This document shows, one piece after another, positions 16,462 to 25,609 of a stretch of DNA of 35,794 bases (the first letter of the stretch is position 1; each line of letters opens with the position of its first letter). The notes beneath the pieces were generated by a model. The model made no database searches. It had not been told where the DNA came from and saw nothing but the letters and a program-made list of their open reading frames with translations. The translations under genes were made by a program, and so were the position numbers. The stretch spans positions 1 through 35,794 of the forward strand of contig JAZNVB010000080.1 in NCBI GenBank assembly GCA_045592585.1, given 5' to 3'. This DNA is from SIG440 sp045592585. GTDB lineage: Bacteria; Bacillota; Clostridia; Monoglobales; Monoglobaceae.

Positions 16462-17311
16462 CCTGAAGCTTGGCTCGCACTTTGCACTAAACATCTGGTT
16501 TATTCCCGTTGCATTGTGTGCATTGTTTTACGGTTATGGAGATATATTTTTTGCAGGATTCACCATTGCACTCCTTCACGAATTTGCTCATATATTCTGC
16601 GCGCAACGTCTTGGTATTCGTGTATCACGAATAAATGTATACCCCTTTGGAGTGGCGGCACAGCTTTCTGCCGGATACATAAAAAGTTCCGAAAAGGAGT
16701 TTATCATCGCCTTTTCGGGACCTTTTTTCAATATAATACTATTCTGGCTTTGCGTTATGCTTAAAAAATATCTTCCCTCTGACATTCTGTGTTTCTGTAT
16801 GGATATAAACATCGCAATGGCCGTTGTAAATCTTGTCCCCGCTATTCCCCTTGACGGCGGAAGAATGTTAAAGTCTATCCTGACATCGCAAATAGGGATT
16901 ATCAGAGGATATAATTTTATGCTCCGTCTGAGTCGTATTCTTATTTGTGTAGTGGGAGTTTTTGCTGTGTATTTATTTATCAGCAGTGGTTTTAATTTTT
17001 CGCTTATACTGATTTCGGCCTTTTTATTTCAGAACCTCAGCCGCGAACAAAAGTCTATATCACGCATCACTCTGGCTGAAATACTGAATAATTCACAAAA
17101 GCTTAAATCCCGTAATGCCTATAAAACAAAAGTTATCTGCGTTACAGAAGAAACTTCTGCTTCCATCCTTTTGCGACACCTCGGGTATGACTATTATTGC
17201 ATAATACACGTCGCTGACCAAAACTCTGCCATAGTAAAAACCCTTACCGAAACTCAGGTTATTGCCGCACTTACCGACGCAGGCATACGCATTAAGTTCA
17301 GGGACATTTAA
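16430..17311 (+). CDS. spoIVFB: SpoIVFB-like M50 intramembrane metalloprotease
   Basis: A site-2-type zinc protease that in spore formers cuts pro-sigma-K in the mother cell membrane. It has 293 residues, close to SpoIVFB (288). HEFAH (His50, Glu51, His54) supplies the catalytic zinc site, with Asp142 in LVPAIPLDGGRML as third ligand. About six hydrophobic segments cover residues 20-205, and a C-terminal CBS-like region (about 225-293) matches the ATP-sensing part of SpoIVFB. AAGAAGG lies 8 bases before the start. It implies that the organism sporulates or descends from spore formers. The stop overlaps the convergent gene's stop. Confidence 0.82.
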   Translation: MKKLKLPKTFDLKLGSHFALNIWFIPVALCALFYGYGDIFFAGFTIALLHEFAHIFCAQRLGIRVSRINVYPFGVAAQLSAGYIKSSEKEFIIAFSGPFFNIILFWLCVMLKKYLPSDILCFCMDINIAMAVVNLVPAIPLDGGRMLKSILTSQIGIIRGYNFMLRLSRILICVVGVFAVYLFISSGFNFSLILISAFLFQNLSREQKSISRITLAEILNNSQKLKSRNAYKTKVICVTEETSASILLRHLGYDYYCIIHVADQNSAIVKTLTETQVIAALTDAGIRIKFRDI

Positions 17312-19659
17312 CCATTCAGCCTGAAATATTTTTCTGCCTCGTCGCCATAAAGAAGCAAGCATCTGAGCAATCTAATAAGAACAGGATCATCATTTTTCTC
17401 AATCTGATTTGCCGCATAGTCTTTAACACTGTACTTGTCTATATCACCATACTTATATACATTTCCTGTTCGGGTATAAACTCTTGCATACACGGGCTCA
17501 AACATCTGTCTTGAAGCTATGTTGTCATAAGAAAAGACCTTGTATCTGCCGTTTGCGGTATAAGTTCTTGCCGCACGGGATTGAGTTCCAACAATGTGAG
17601 CTTCTGTACTCTCATATGCATCCTCGTTCCAGAACAAAATTCCAACCTCATCTACCTTTTCATCCGACAAAACATAATAGTTAATCGAAATGTCGCCTTC
17701 AAGAGAAAGAGTTTTTCCTACAATATGAGATTGACATTTGCCGTTGATTGTTTCTTCGGTAATAGTTGCCGCCTGGCCGCGGTATATCTTTGTAAAATCT
17801 GTAACCCTTTGTGCCTCTGCAAGAACGCTGTTTGCAGGTGTATCTTCCGAACCAAAATATTCCTGAGCTGCAGCCCCATAATTAAGCATTTTAACAAGCA
17901 AAGGCTTTAAATTTTGGTTTTTCATCATATTTTCGGCATAAGTTACCACACTGTACCCACAATCAGGCACCTTGCTGTAAATGATATTTCCGTGCATATC
18001 CTTTGCCATCAGACGTGCATATATCTTTTTGTTCATATCCTTGGCAGTTATGTTTTCGTACTTGAATCTGTAACCGTTTGAATCTTTGCCACTGTATGAA
18101 ACAATTCTGTCGGCCGTTTCCTCAGTATACTCACTTTGCTCCTCTTCCCAGAACAACATCCTTGCATCTGAGGAATTTACCCCCTCCAATGATGCATAAA
18201 AAATCATAGAAATCTTTCCCTGCAAATCTAGTGTACGGCCGATTATCAATACAGCCGACCCTTCCGAAACAACCAGTCTTTCGTCGTTTGACACGTTACA
18301 CAAAATACCGTTTGGTTCCAGTGTTACAGGCTTTATCAGCAAGGTTGACCCTGAAATGGTATAAAGCTGAACACCGTCACCGGTTGAATAATGTATAATT
18401 TTAATTTCAGGATTGGCATTTTTTGAAACCGCCTCGCCATTTTCGTCAACAATTCTTACTGAAATTTCATACTTGGCTCCTTTGAGTTTTTCATAAATCT
18501 CATTGTCAAGAACAATACTCTTTTCAAGAACTAAATAAACCTTTTTGTTGTAACTATCACCATACATTGCCAGGATATCCGTCCCGTCAAGTGTGATTGT
18601 AGCAAAGTCTGTTACAATCTCCACTGTGGGGATTTTGTCAACACCAACTGCAATTGCAGATTTAATCACATCACTTATTTCAATCTTAAGTCTGCCTATA
18701 TCCCCCACATCACTCAAAGCCGAAACCGTATACTTTGTTACAACTTCTTTTGTATCGTTATATTCCGCATTAACCGCTATATCTGCAAATTTACTGTCGG
18801 TATCCACTGTGACAACAGGCAGAATTTTTTTCACGGTATACATACCGTTTTTTTCGGTTATTTCGTATGAATCAGAAATCATAGCAGAAATATCAAAACC
18901 AAAGGTACCACCATTTATACAAAGATTTTCAAGGTTTTTAATCTGCATTTCACCGTTTACTATACCGTCATTAACCAAAACAACTCCTGTTTCGTCCGCA
19001 TATATTGCACAGGATTGCTCAGAATAAAGTCTTCCGTCATTAAGATTGCCGCTATACAAAACTGTGCCGCCATTCATGGTAAAGCTACCGCCGAATGTTA
19101 TCCTGATTGGCTGTTCATATTCATCCTGAGCTATACTTGCCTGCGACTGAGCCTTAATGCAGCCCTTCTCCAGAATAACTTTACCACCCCATACACCTAA
19201 CCCGCATTGAACACCGTTTATAGTACCTTTTTCGTCATCAGATGTGTCGGTTATTGTGAGTGTACTGCCAACAGGAACAATTATTGCAGGTTTTTCGCCG
19301 GGGTTTGCTCCTGCAAGCTGAGTTATAAAATAACCGTTAAGGTCAAGCACCACATTACCTTCAATCAATATATATGAAGAATTGCCCAAAACGGGTTGCA
19401 ACGTAATGCCACGGCCGAGTTTTGTATTTTGCGAAAGGACTATACCAACTCCTTCATGACTGTAATTGAGATATTCAACAGCATCATTGAGTGTTCCTTC
19501 ATATAAAACTTTATCCGAATGTTGCACGCCACCCTCGCTTGAGAACTCAGTATTTTCATACACTGTTGCCGAATTCTTTTCAACAGCAAAAGTTGTGCAG
19601 GGCATTGCCACGCACAACAGCATAAATATACATATAACAAAACATAAAGCTTTTTTCAT
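17308..19659 (-). CDS. Large secreted protein, beta-helix-like with two C-terminal repeat domains
   Basis: A 783-residue exported protein of unknown function. A signal peptide is clear (MKKALCFVICIFMLLCVAM, cut near TTFA at about 25). Residues 40-280 are rich in short beta motifs (VVLDLNGYFI, STLTITDTS, SFTMNGGTV, LCINGGTF) as in pectate-lyase-type solenoids. Residues 470-605 and 645-780 are a tandem duplication: IIGRTLDLQGKIS and LFWEEE against IVGKTLSLEGDIS and LFWNED, each ending in a helix pair with YGAAAQEYF or YGDEAEKYF. There is no sortase motif or C-terminal anchor. Of the two adjacent ATGs, the second is better spaced from GAGGG. It follows thiN by 9 bases. Confidence 0.8.
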   Translation of the reverse strand: MKKALCFVICIFMLLCVAMPCTTFAVEKNSATVYENTEFSSEGGVQHSDKVLYEGTLNDAVEYLNYSHEGVGIVLSQNTKLGRGITLQPVLGNSSYILIEGNVVLDLNGYFITQLAGANPGEKPAIIVPVGSTLTITDTSDDEKGTINGVQCGLGVWGGKVILEKGCIKAQSQASIAQDEYEQPIRITFGGSFTMNGGTVLYSGNLNDGRLYSEQSCAIYADETGVVLVNDGIVNGEMQIKNLENLCINGGTFGFDISAMISDSYEITEKNGMYTVKKILPVVTVDTDSKFADIAVNAEYNDTKEVVTKYTVSALSDVGDIGRLKIEISDVIKSAIAVGVDKIPTVEIVTDFATITLDGTDILAMYGDSYNKKVYLVLEKSIVLDNEIYEKLKGAKYEISVRIVDENGEAVSKNANPEIKIIHYSTGDGVQLYTISGSTLLIKPVTLEPNGILCNVSNDERLVVSEGSAVLIIGRTLDLQGKISMIFYASLEGVNSSDARMLFWEEEQSEYTEETADRIVSYSGKDSNGYRFKYENITAKDMNKKIYARLMAKDMHGNIIYSKVPDCGYSVVTYAENMMKNQNLKPLLVKMLNYGAAAQEYFGSEDTPANSVLAEAQRVTDFTKIYRGQAATITEETINGKCQSHIVGKTLSLEGDISINYYVLSDEKVDEVGILFWNEDAYESTEAHIVGTQSRAARTYTANGRYKVFSYDNIASRQMFEPVYARVYTRTGNVYKYGDIDKYSVKDYAANQIEKNDDPVLIRLLRCLLLYGDEAEKYFRLNG

Positions 19660-19668
19660 CATAATCCC

Positions 19669-20292
19669 TCAATCATTTGATTTAATAACCAAAACATATC
19701 CCGATTTAAAACTTATTTCGCCCGGATTATCCCCATCAAAACAATTGCTGCTTGCCTGAACTTTGTCGGTCTGCAAATGCATATCTTCTGTTTCATAAAA
19801 AAGTCCCTTTACAGAAAAACCCGTTACATCGCCACCAAATGGGAAAAACGAAACGTATTTTTTATCTTTGGGATAAACCATAAATGGCTTGTTCTCCATT
19901 GTAATTTCATTTTTTTCATTAAGAAGAACACCTTTTGCACCACTGTCAAGAATCTTTTTAAGCAGGCAGAAATGTGAAAATTCGTGATCAAGTCTGCCGC
20001 CCAATGCGCCCAAAATAACAACCTCTTTAAACCCTCTGTTCAATGCCTCGGTCACAGCAAGGTCTGTATCGGTATAATCCTTTTTAACAGGAAAAGTAAT
20101 GATTTCCTTTGCAATAACCCGATTTTTATTCAAAGAATCACCATCACCAAGCCACAAATCAGGAACTAACCCCAATCTTTCGGCATGCAAATAACCACCG
20201 TCGGCACAAATTACAAAGTTTTTTCCAAAATCAAATTTTCTTAAATAATCATAATTTTCAATAAGTGCCGAACAAAAAATATAGCAAATCAC
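19669..20292 (-). CDS. thiN: Thiamine pyrophosphokinase
   Basis: Transfers pyrophosphate from ATP to thiamine to make thiamine diphosphate. It has 207 residues. Family motifs: CADGGYLHAERLGLVPDLWLGDGDS at residues 29-53, FPVKKDYTDTDLA and LGALGGRLDHEFSH. The start is GTG, overlapping the rpe stop as GTGA. The order rsgA-rpe-thiN is standard in Firmicutes. Confidence 0.95.
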   Translation of the reverse strand: MICYIFCSALIENYDYLRKFDFGKNFVICADGGYLHAERLGLVPDLWLGDGDSLNKNRVIAKEIITFPVKKDYTDTDLAVTEALNRGFKEVVILGALGGRLDHEFSHFCLLKKILDSGAKGVLLNEKNEITMENKPFMVYPKDKKYVSFFPFGGDVTGFSVKGLFYETEDMHLQTDKVQASSNCFDGDNPGEISFKSGYVLVIKSND

Positions 20293-20948
20293 TCTACAAT
20301 CGCCCTCATTTCAGCAATAACAGCCTTTGCATCCTCAGCTTTAAAAACCGACGAGCCTGCAACCACTACATTTACACCAAGGCTAAGCGGTAAAGCAACA
20401 TTTTTAGGGGTTACCCCACCGTCGATTTCAAGTTCAATATTTTTACCACACTTTTCAATCATCTCATTTGCTGTCTTGATTTTTTCATTCATAGCCTCAA
20501 TATATGACTGTCCACCAAAACCAGGCTCCACGGTCATAATAAGTACTAAATCGAAACAAGCAATGTCATCACCAAGAACCTCAACAGGTGTGCCCGGTTT
20601 AACAGATATACCTGCCTTTACCCCAAAACTGTGTATGAAATCCGCCATTTCAGCAAGGTCATCACACACTTCCTGATGCACAGTTATAATATCAGCCCCT
20701 GCTTTAACAAAAGCCTCGATGTATTTTTTAGGCTCTTCAATCATAAGATGAACGTCAAGGGTAAGACCACAGGCTGTTTTTGCAGCTTTTACCGTATCTG
20801 GCGAAAAGGCAAAATTGGGAACAAAATGTCCATCCATAACATCTATATGTACATATTCTGCTCCTGCATCCTCAATTTTTTTGAGTTCAGCACCCAACTT
20901 AGTCAGGTCTGCTGCAAGAATTGAAGGTGCAATTTTAAAGTTCTTCAT
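20289..20948 (-). CDS. rpe: Ribulose-phosphate 3-epimerase
   Basis: Interconverts ribulose 5-phosphate and xylulose 5-phosphate in the pentose phosphate pathway; a metal-dependent TIM barrel. It has 219 residues, normal. Signatures: APSILAADLTKLG, the metal and catalytic stretch HIDVMDGHFVPN, and later ELEIDGGVTPKN with phosphate-binding VVAGSSVFKA. GAGGATGG precedes the ATG. Confidence 0.97.
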   Translation of the reverse strand: MKNFKIAPSILAADLTKLGAELKKIEDAGAEYVHIDVMDGHFVPNFAFSPDTVKAAKTACGLTLDVHLMIEEPKKYIEAFVKAGADIITVHQEVCDDLAEMADFIHSFGVKAGISVKPGTPVEVLGDDIACFDLVLIMTVEPGFGGQSYIEAMNEKIKTANEMIEKCGKNIELEIDGGVTPKNVALPLSLGVNVVVAGSSVFKAEDAKAVIAEMRAIVE

Positions 20949-20962
20949 TTATCCATCCTCTT

Positions 20963-21838
20963 TTAATATATATTCTCTTTTGCCGCCTTGATTTCATTGT
21001 AAAGTTGAACATAACTATCAAAACGACTTTTCGCAATTTTGTCGCTACTTACTGCATTAAGTATACAACAATCAGGCTCACTTCTATGACTGCAATCATC
21101 AAAACGACATCCGCCTTCAACAGTTCCAAACTCTCTGAACATTTCTGCAAGGTCCTCAAGAGGAATTGTATTAACATCAAACGAACTGAATCCGGGAGTG
21201 TCAATTATATATCCGCCAAAAGGCAACTCTGCCAGTTCCGAATGCCTTGTGGTATGCCTTCCGCGTTCCAGCTTTTCGCTGACCTTGCCGGTTTCAAACA
21301 TATCCCTCATCATAAGTTCGTTTATAAGACTTGATTTACCAACCCCCGAATTCCCTGCAAAAACAGTTATTTCGTCTTTAAGAAAATCCTTAAGGGCTTG
21401 TATACCTTTGTGTTCAATGGCACTTGTGATAATCACGTCAAATCCTGCCTTTTTGTATACATTGATTAGTGTGTCATCGCCACCAAGGTCTGCCTTGTTA
21501 AAGCATATTGCAATTTTAAGTCCAACAAACTCTGCAGAGGCAATCAGCTTGTCAAGAATATAACTGTTTGGGCTGGGACTTGATAGTGCCACAACAACTG
21601 CCATTTGAGTAACGTTTGCCACCGCAGGCCGTATCAGCACATTTTTACGTTCCTTTATTTCGGATATCACGCCGTGGGTACTGTCGCTTGTTTCTATAAC
21701 AACATTGTCACCCACCAGAGGGGTATCTCCCCTCCTGCGAAAAATGCCTCTGGCACGGCACTCAATTAGTCCGGATTCGGTATTAACATAGTAAAATCCG
21801 CCTATGCCCTTAATAATTACGCCGTTTAGATTGCTCAT
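20963..21838 (-). CDS. rsgA: RsgA, small-subunit ribosome biogenesis GTPase
   Basis: Circularly permuted GTPase that tests and releases maturing 30S subunits. It has 291 residues: an OB fold (1-75), then the permuted G motifs in the order FNKADLG (G4), GNSGVGKSSL (G1) and DTPGFSSF (G3), and a C-terminal zinc site (CRFDDCSHRSEPDC). Two ATGs are adjacent; I chose the second for its spacing from GAGGTG, which overlaps the prkC stop. Confidence 0.96.
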   Translation of the reverse strand: MSNLNGVIIKGIGGFYYVNTESGLIECRARGIFRRRGDTPLVGDNVVIETSDSTHGVISEIKERKNVLIRPAVANVTQMAVVVALSSPSPNSYILDKLIASAEFVGLKIAICFNKADLGGDDTLINVYKKAGFDVIITSAIEHKGIQALKDFLKDEITVFAGNSGVGKSSLINELMMRDMFETGKVSEKLERGRHTTRHSELAELPFGGYIIDTPGFSSFDVNTIPLEDLAEMFREFGTVEGGCRFDDCSHRSEPDCCILNAVSSDKIAKSRFDSYVQLYNEIKAAKENIY

Positions 21839-21848
21839 CATTCACCTC

Positions 21849-23774
21849 TTAGTGGAGTTGTACAGTTCCTTTTTGTTGTAGTACGCCGTCGTAGAGAATC
21901 TCTACCTCGATAGAGCTTGATGTTCCCTCAAGCTTTACAGTATCACTCTGGTCTTTCTTAAGAGTTTCGCTGTATTTAACTTTTCCGTTAACTTTCACCT
22001 GAACAAGTGCACTACTCTTATCCTTGGGACCATATATAGTCAGCATTGTACTCTTTTTCTGTGATGACGGATTATCTTCTTTCCCGGGCTCGCGGTTTGT
22101 TGACGGATTATCAGGTTTCACCACAGGTGTCGGATCCTTTATTTCAGTAGGATTATCTATATCAATAGTGTTATCATCTTTCTCGGGGTTTTCAGGACCT
22201 TTGCTTACATAAAAAGTAATAACATCGCCTTTTCTTACATATGACCCCGGTGCAGGTTCTTGCTTTATAATTGCATTTTTAGGAACCTCGTCGCTGAATT
22301 CCTCAATAATTTCTACATCAAGCTCATAATTTTCGGCATCAATCTCTGCCTCGCGCGAATCCTTCTTATTTGTGTAATCTTTAAGACGAAATTCTGTTGT
22401 TCCTTTGCTGATATCTACATAAATAACAATGGTTTCTCCTTTTTTCACCTTATCTCCTGCTTTGGGATTCTGATCGATAATAGAGCCTTCTTTTTGGTCA
22501 CTCTCAACAGTTTTATTCAAAACAATGTTAAAAGTAAAATCTGCATCTTCTCCCGCAATTTCGGTGCACTTTTGATTTGCCTCAGCAATAGTCATACCAA
22601 GAATATCAGGAATTTCAACATCTCCGGGGTCTGAAAACAGACTGCCTATACCGGTAAATGTCATAAATCCAAATGAAAGTAAAGCTATACCTGCAATTGC
22701 ACAAACAATTGCCATTGCTACAACCTTTCTTTCCTTCTTTTTGTCAATTTTCTGAACATTTGAGGGTTTCTTTGCCGGCATATCAGAATCTTCCTCCTTT
22801 ACGGAATTTTCAGATTTAGATACAGTTTCTTGGATTTTTTCGTGCTTTGGTGCATCAAAATCCTCAGGTTTTACCGCAGGCATTATTATGGTAGATCCCA
22901 TCTCCTCAGCCTTTGGCTTTTCCTCTGTAATGTCAGGCACTATCCTTGTGGGGTCGTTAAGAACTTCTGTAAGCTCTTCAATCAACTCCGACGCACTTTT
23001 ATGCCTTGCAGAAATCTCTTTTGTCATAGCTTTGAGCACTACGTTTTCCAAAGCACGGGGAATACTGATATTATACTCTCGAGGTGAAACAGGTTTTTCC
23101 TGAAGGTGCATAATAGCAACCGTCACAGGACGTTCGCTATCAAAAGGAACTATGCCCGTAATCATTTCATAAAGCACAACGCCAAGAGAATATATATCCG
23201 AACGTTCATCGGTATATCCACCTCTTGCCTGTTCGGGCGAAATATAATGAACCGAGCCTATTGCATTATCCTCACAGGTAACCGTTGCCTGAACATTTGC
23301 ACGTGCAATACCAAAATCGGTAACCTTCATCACCTTGTCTGCGGTCATAATTATATTATGAGGCTTTACATCACGGTGAATAATTGAGTTTTTGTGTGCC
23401 TGTTCCAAACCCTTTGCAATCTGAATTGTATAATCAACAGCCTCACGCCAGGGGAGAATATGCTTTTCTTCGATATATTCTTTTAGAGTTTTTCCCTCTA
23501 TATATTCCATTACAATATAGTGCAGGCCATCTTCATATCCTACATCATAAATTGAAACAATGTTGGGGTGTGTAAGACTTGCTGCTGCCTGAGCCTCCAC
23601 ATTGAATCTTCGTACAAATTCTTCGTCGTTCTGAAGATCAGGGCGAAGCACCTTTACTGCAACAAATCTGTTAAGCAGTTGGCATTTTGCCTTATATACA
23701 ACAGCCATTCCGCCGCTACCGATTTCTTCAATTATTTCATATCTTTCTGCAAGAACCTTACCTATCAAAGTCAT
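21849..23774 (-). CDS. prkC: PASTA-domain Ser/Thr protein kinase (PrkC/Stk)
   Basis: Membrane kinase that senses peptidoglycan fragments and phosphorylates cytoplasmic targets such as cell-wall and translation factors. It has 641 residues: kinase domain (1-275; IGSGGMAVVYKA, Lys41, HRDVKPHN with Asp135, DFG at 153-155, SPEQARGG), an acidic linker, one membrane segment (351-372), and two PASTA domains (about 385-455 and 458-526). A Pro/Asp-rich spacer leads to a terminal beta domain (about 570-641) that I cannot name. Two PASTA repeats is fewer than the three of B. subtilis PrkC. It overlaps stp as ATGA. Confidence 0.94.
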   Translation of the reverse strand: MTLIGKVLAERYEIIEEIGSGGMAVVYKAKCQLLNRFVAVKVLRPDLQNDEEFVRRFNVEAQAAASLTHPNIVSIYDVGYEDGLHYIVMEYIEGKTLKEYIEEKHILPWREAVDYTIQIAKGLEQAHKNSIIHRDVKPHNIIMTADKVMKVTDFGIARANVQATVTCEDNAIGSVHYISPEQARGGYTDERSDIYSLGVVLYEMITGIVPFDSERPVTVAIMHLQEKPVSPREYNISIPRALENVVLKAMTKEISARHKSASELIEELTEVLNDPTRIVPDITEEKPKAEEMGSTIIMPAVKPEDFDAPKHEKIQETVSKSENSVKEEDSDMPAKKPSNVQKIDKKKERKVVAMAIVCAIAGIALLSFGFMTFTGIGSLFSDPGDVEIPDILGMTIAEANQKCTEIAGEDADFTFNIVLNKTVESDQKEGSIIDQNPKAGDKVKKGETIVIYVDISKGTTEFRLKDYTNKKDSREAEIDAENYELDVEIIEEFSDEVPKNAIIKQEPAPGSYVRKGDVITFYVSKGPENPEKDDNTIDIDNPTEIKDPTPVVKPDNPSTNREPGKEDNPSSQKKSTMLTIYGPKDKSSALVQVKVNGKVKYSETLKKDQSDTVKLEGTSSSIEVEILYDGVLQQKGTVQLH

Positions 23775-24529
23775 TTGTTATCCTCCTTTTCAACACGAAA
23801 GGCAACCACGGTTATGTTATCAACACCACCATTTTTATTCGCCTCATCAACCAGAGTTTCAACCGCTTTATCTATACTTTCTTCGTTTACGATAATTTCC
23901 TGAATTTTTTCATCCCTGACAGTTTCAGTTAGTCCATCGCTGCAAAGCAGTATGGTTTCGCCTTCCGACAGCTTGTAGTCATAATAATCTGCATCCACAA
24001 ACTCCTCTGTACCCAAGGCTCTGGTGATTATGTTTTTGTCAGGATGGTTGCGAGCTTCCTCACGGGTAATGCTACCCCGCTGAACAAGTTCCTCGACAAT
24101 TGAATGGTCAATAGTTATTTTGCAGATTTCTTTTGAATTCACCACATATGCACGACTGTCACCTATATTTGCAACCCATAATTGCTCGTCTTTTACATAC
24201 GCTACAACAAGGGTTGTTCCCATACCTGCCTGTTCGGGATTAGAAAGTGACATTTCATATATCCGGGAATTAGCAAAATCAATCGCATTCGCAATACTGT
24301 GACAAATATCCTTAGCATCGGTTTTGCACAGTTCTTCGGCCAGTTCTCCCGCTACAATTTCTGCAGCGGTACTGCTTGCAATTTCGCCGGCATTGTGACC
24401 GCCCATACCGTCTGCCAGAACACAGACCCCAAGCGGTGCACCGTTTTCGAAGCCACATATCCTGAAGCTGTCTTCATTCAGTTCGCGGCGTTTACCTATG
24501 TTTGTCATGCCGCATACTTTTAAAACCAT
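23771..24529 (-). CDS. prpC: PP2C-family Ser/Thr phosphatase (Stp/PrpC)
   Basis: Manganese-dependent phosphatase that reverses PrkC phosphorylation. It has 252 residues with the PP2C motifs in order: RRELNEDSF, LADGMGGHNAGEIAS, GDSRAYVV, CSDGLTETV and GGVDNITVVAF. It is coupled to prkC by a 4-base overlap, the usual kinase-phosphatase pairing. A small hairpin (CCCG/CGGG) precedes its ribosome binding site's AAAGG; its meaning is unclear. Confidence 0.95.
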   Translation of the reverse strand: MVLKVCGMTNIGKRRELNEDSFRICGFENGAPLGVCVLADGMGGHNAGEIASSTAAEIVAGELAEELCKTDAKDICHSIANAIDFANSRIYEMSLSNPEQAGMGTTLVVAYVKDEQLWVANIGDSRAYVVNSKEICKITIDHSIVEELVQRGSITREEARNHPDKNIITRALGTEEFVDADYYDYKLSEGETILLCSDGLTETVRDEKIQEIIVNEESIDKAVETLVDEANKNGGVDNITVVAFRVEKEDNK

Positions 24530-24576
24530 ACTATCATAGCCTTTCTACCCGTGATTGCGGGCTGTTTTATATCAAT

Positions 24577-25602
24577 TTAAATATTAGTTTTCTGGTTCCG
24601 CAACTGTCCGCAGGCGGCGTTTATATCGCTACCCATCTCGCGCCTTACTGTTGCCGAAATTCCTCGTTTTTCAAGCCTTGTGCGGAACTCATCAACACGT
24701 TGTCTGCTGCTTTTATCAAAACCCGTTTCCTTTACCTTATTAACAGGAATCAAATTAACATGACAAAGCTTTCCTTTTACCAGTGCGGCAAGCTTGTCTG
24801 CCTCGGTCAGATTGTCATTAACCCCTGAAATCAAGGTGTATTCAAAAGAAATACGCCTTCCAGTATGCTCAATGTAAAAATCACAGGCATCCATCAGTTC
24901 ACAAATACTGTATTTATTATTTATAGGCATAATTTGCGAACGCCTTTCATCATCAGGAGCATGCAGTGAAATCAGCAAGGTTATCTGCATCTTTCTTTCG
25001 GCTAGTTCCCTAATCTTTTCTACAAGACCACAGGTAGAAATCGAAATATGCCTTTGTCCAATATTAAGTCCGCCTGGGGCGTTTGCAAGTTCTATAAATT
25101 TAAGTACATTATCAAAATTATCAAGGGGTTCACCAATACCCATCATAACTATGTTTGAAATTCTTTGCCCCAGATCCTTTTGAACACACATAACCTGACC
25201 AAGAATTTCACCGGCAGTTAAATTCCGTACCCACCCGTTTAAAGTTGATGCGCAAAATTTACAACCCATCTTGCACCCCACCTGAGAGGATACACAAATG
25301 GTATATCCGTACTCATATTTCATAAGTACAGATTCAATATAATTTCCATCATTTAATTGTAACAGATACTTACGTGTTTCGTCAATGTCTGATACATATT
25401 TTTCGCAAATTTTTACACTGTTGATTACTGCTTCCTGTGCTAACCTTTCTCTAAGGCTTTTAGGCAGATTTGACATATCCTCGAAGCTTTCAGCACCGCG
25501 GTATATCCATTCATAAATCTGTTTGCCACGGAATTCCGGCTGTCCAAAGTCCTTTGCCAGTTTCTTCAGCTCATCACAGCTGCAGTCCAAAAGATTTATC
25601 AT
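24577..25602 (-). CDS. rlmN: RlmN, dual-specificity 23S rRNA/tRNA m2A methyltransferase
   Basis: Radical SAM enzyme that methylates C2 of A2503 in 23S rRNA and A37 of some tRNAs. It has 341 residues. The cluster cysteines are Cys110, Cys114 and Cys117 in GCKMGCKFCAST, and the methyl-carrying cysteine is Cys331 in AACGQLR near the C-terminus. GIGEPLDN and the SISTCGLV stretch are also typical. It is not Cfr-like in any visible feature and sits in its usual operon. Confidence 0.96.
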   Translation of the reverse strand: MINLLDCSCDELKKLAKDFGQPEFRGKQIYEWIYRGAESFEDMSNLPKSLRERLAQEAVINSVKICEKYVSDIDETRKYLLQLNDGNYIESVLMKYEYGYTICVSSQVGCKMGCKFCASTLNGWVRNLTAGEILGQVMCVQKDLGQRISNIVMMGIGEPLDNFDNVLKFIELANAPGGLNIGQRHISISTCGLVEKIRELAERKMQITLLISLHAPDDERRSQIMPINNKYSICELMDACDFYIEHTGRRISFEYTLISGVNDNLTEADKLAALVKGKLCHVNLIPVNKVKETGFDKSSRQRVDEFRTRLEKRGISATVRREMGSDINAACGQLRNQKTNI

Positions 25603-25609
25603 AAACGAT

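Noticed and set aside
24530..24576. Terminator between rlmN and stp
   Set aside because: The hairpin has only four base pairs and no T run; the two genes are probably co-transcribed.
24502..24828. Plus-strand open frame of 108 codons antisense to rlmN and stp
   Set aside because: It mirrors codon bias of the minus-strand genes and has no ribosome binding site or recognisable protein.
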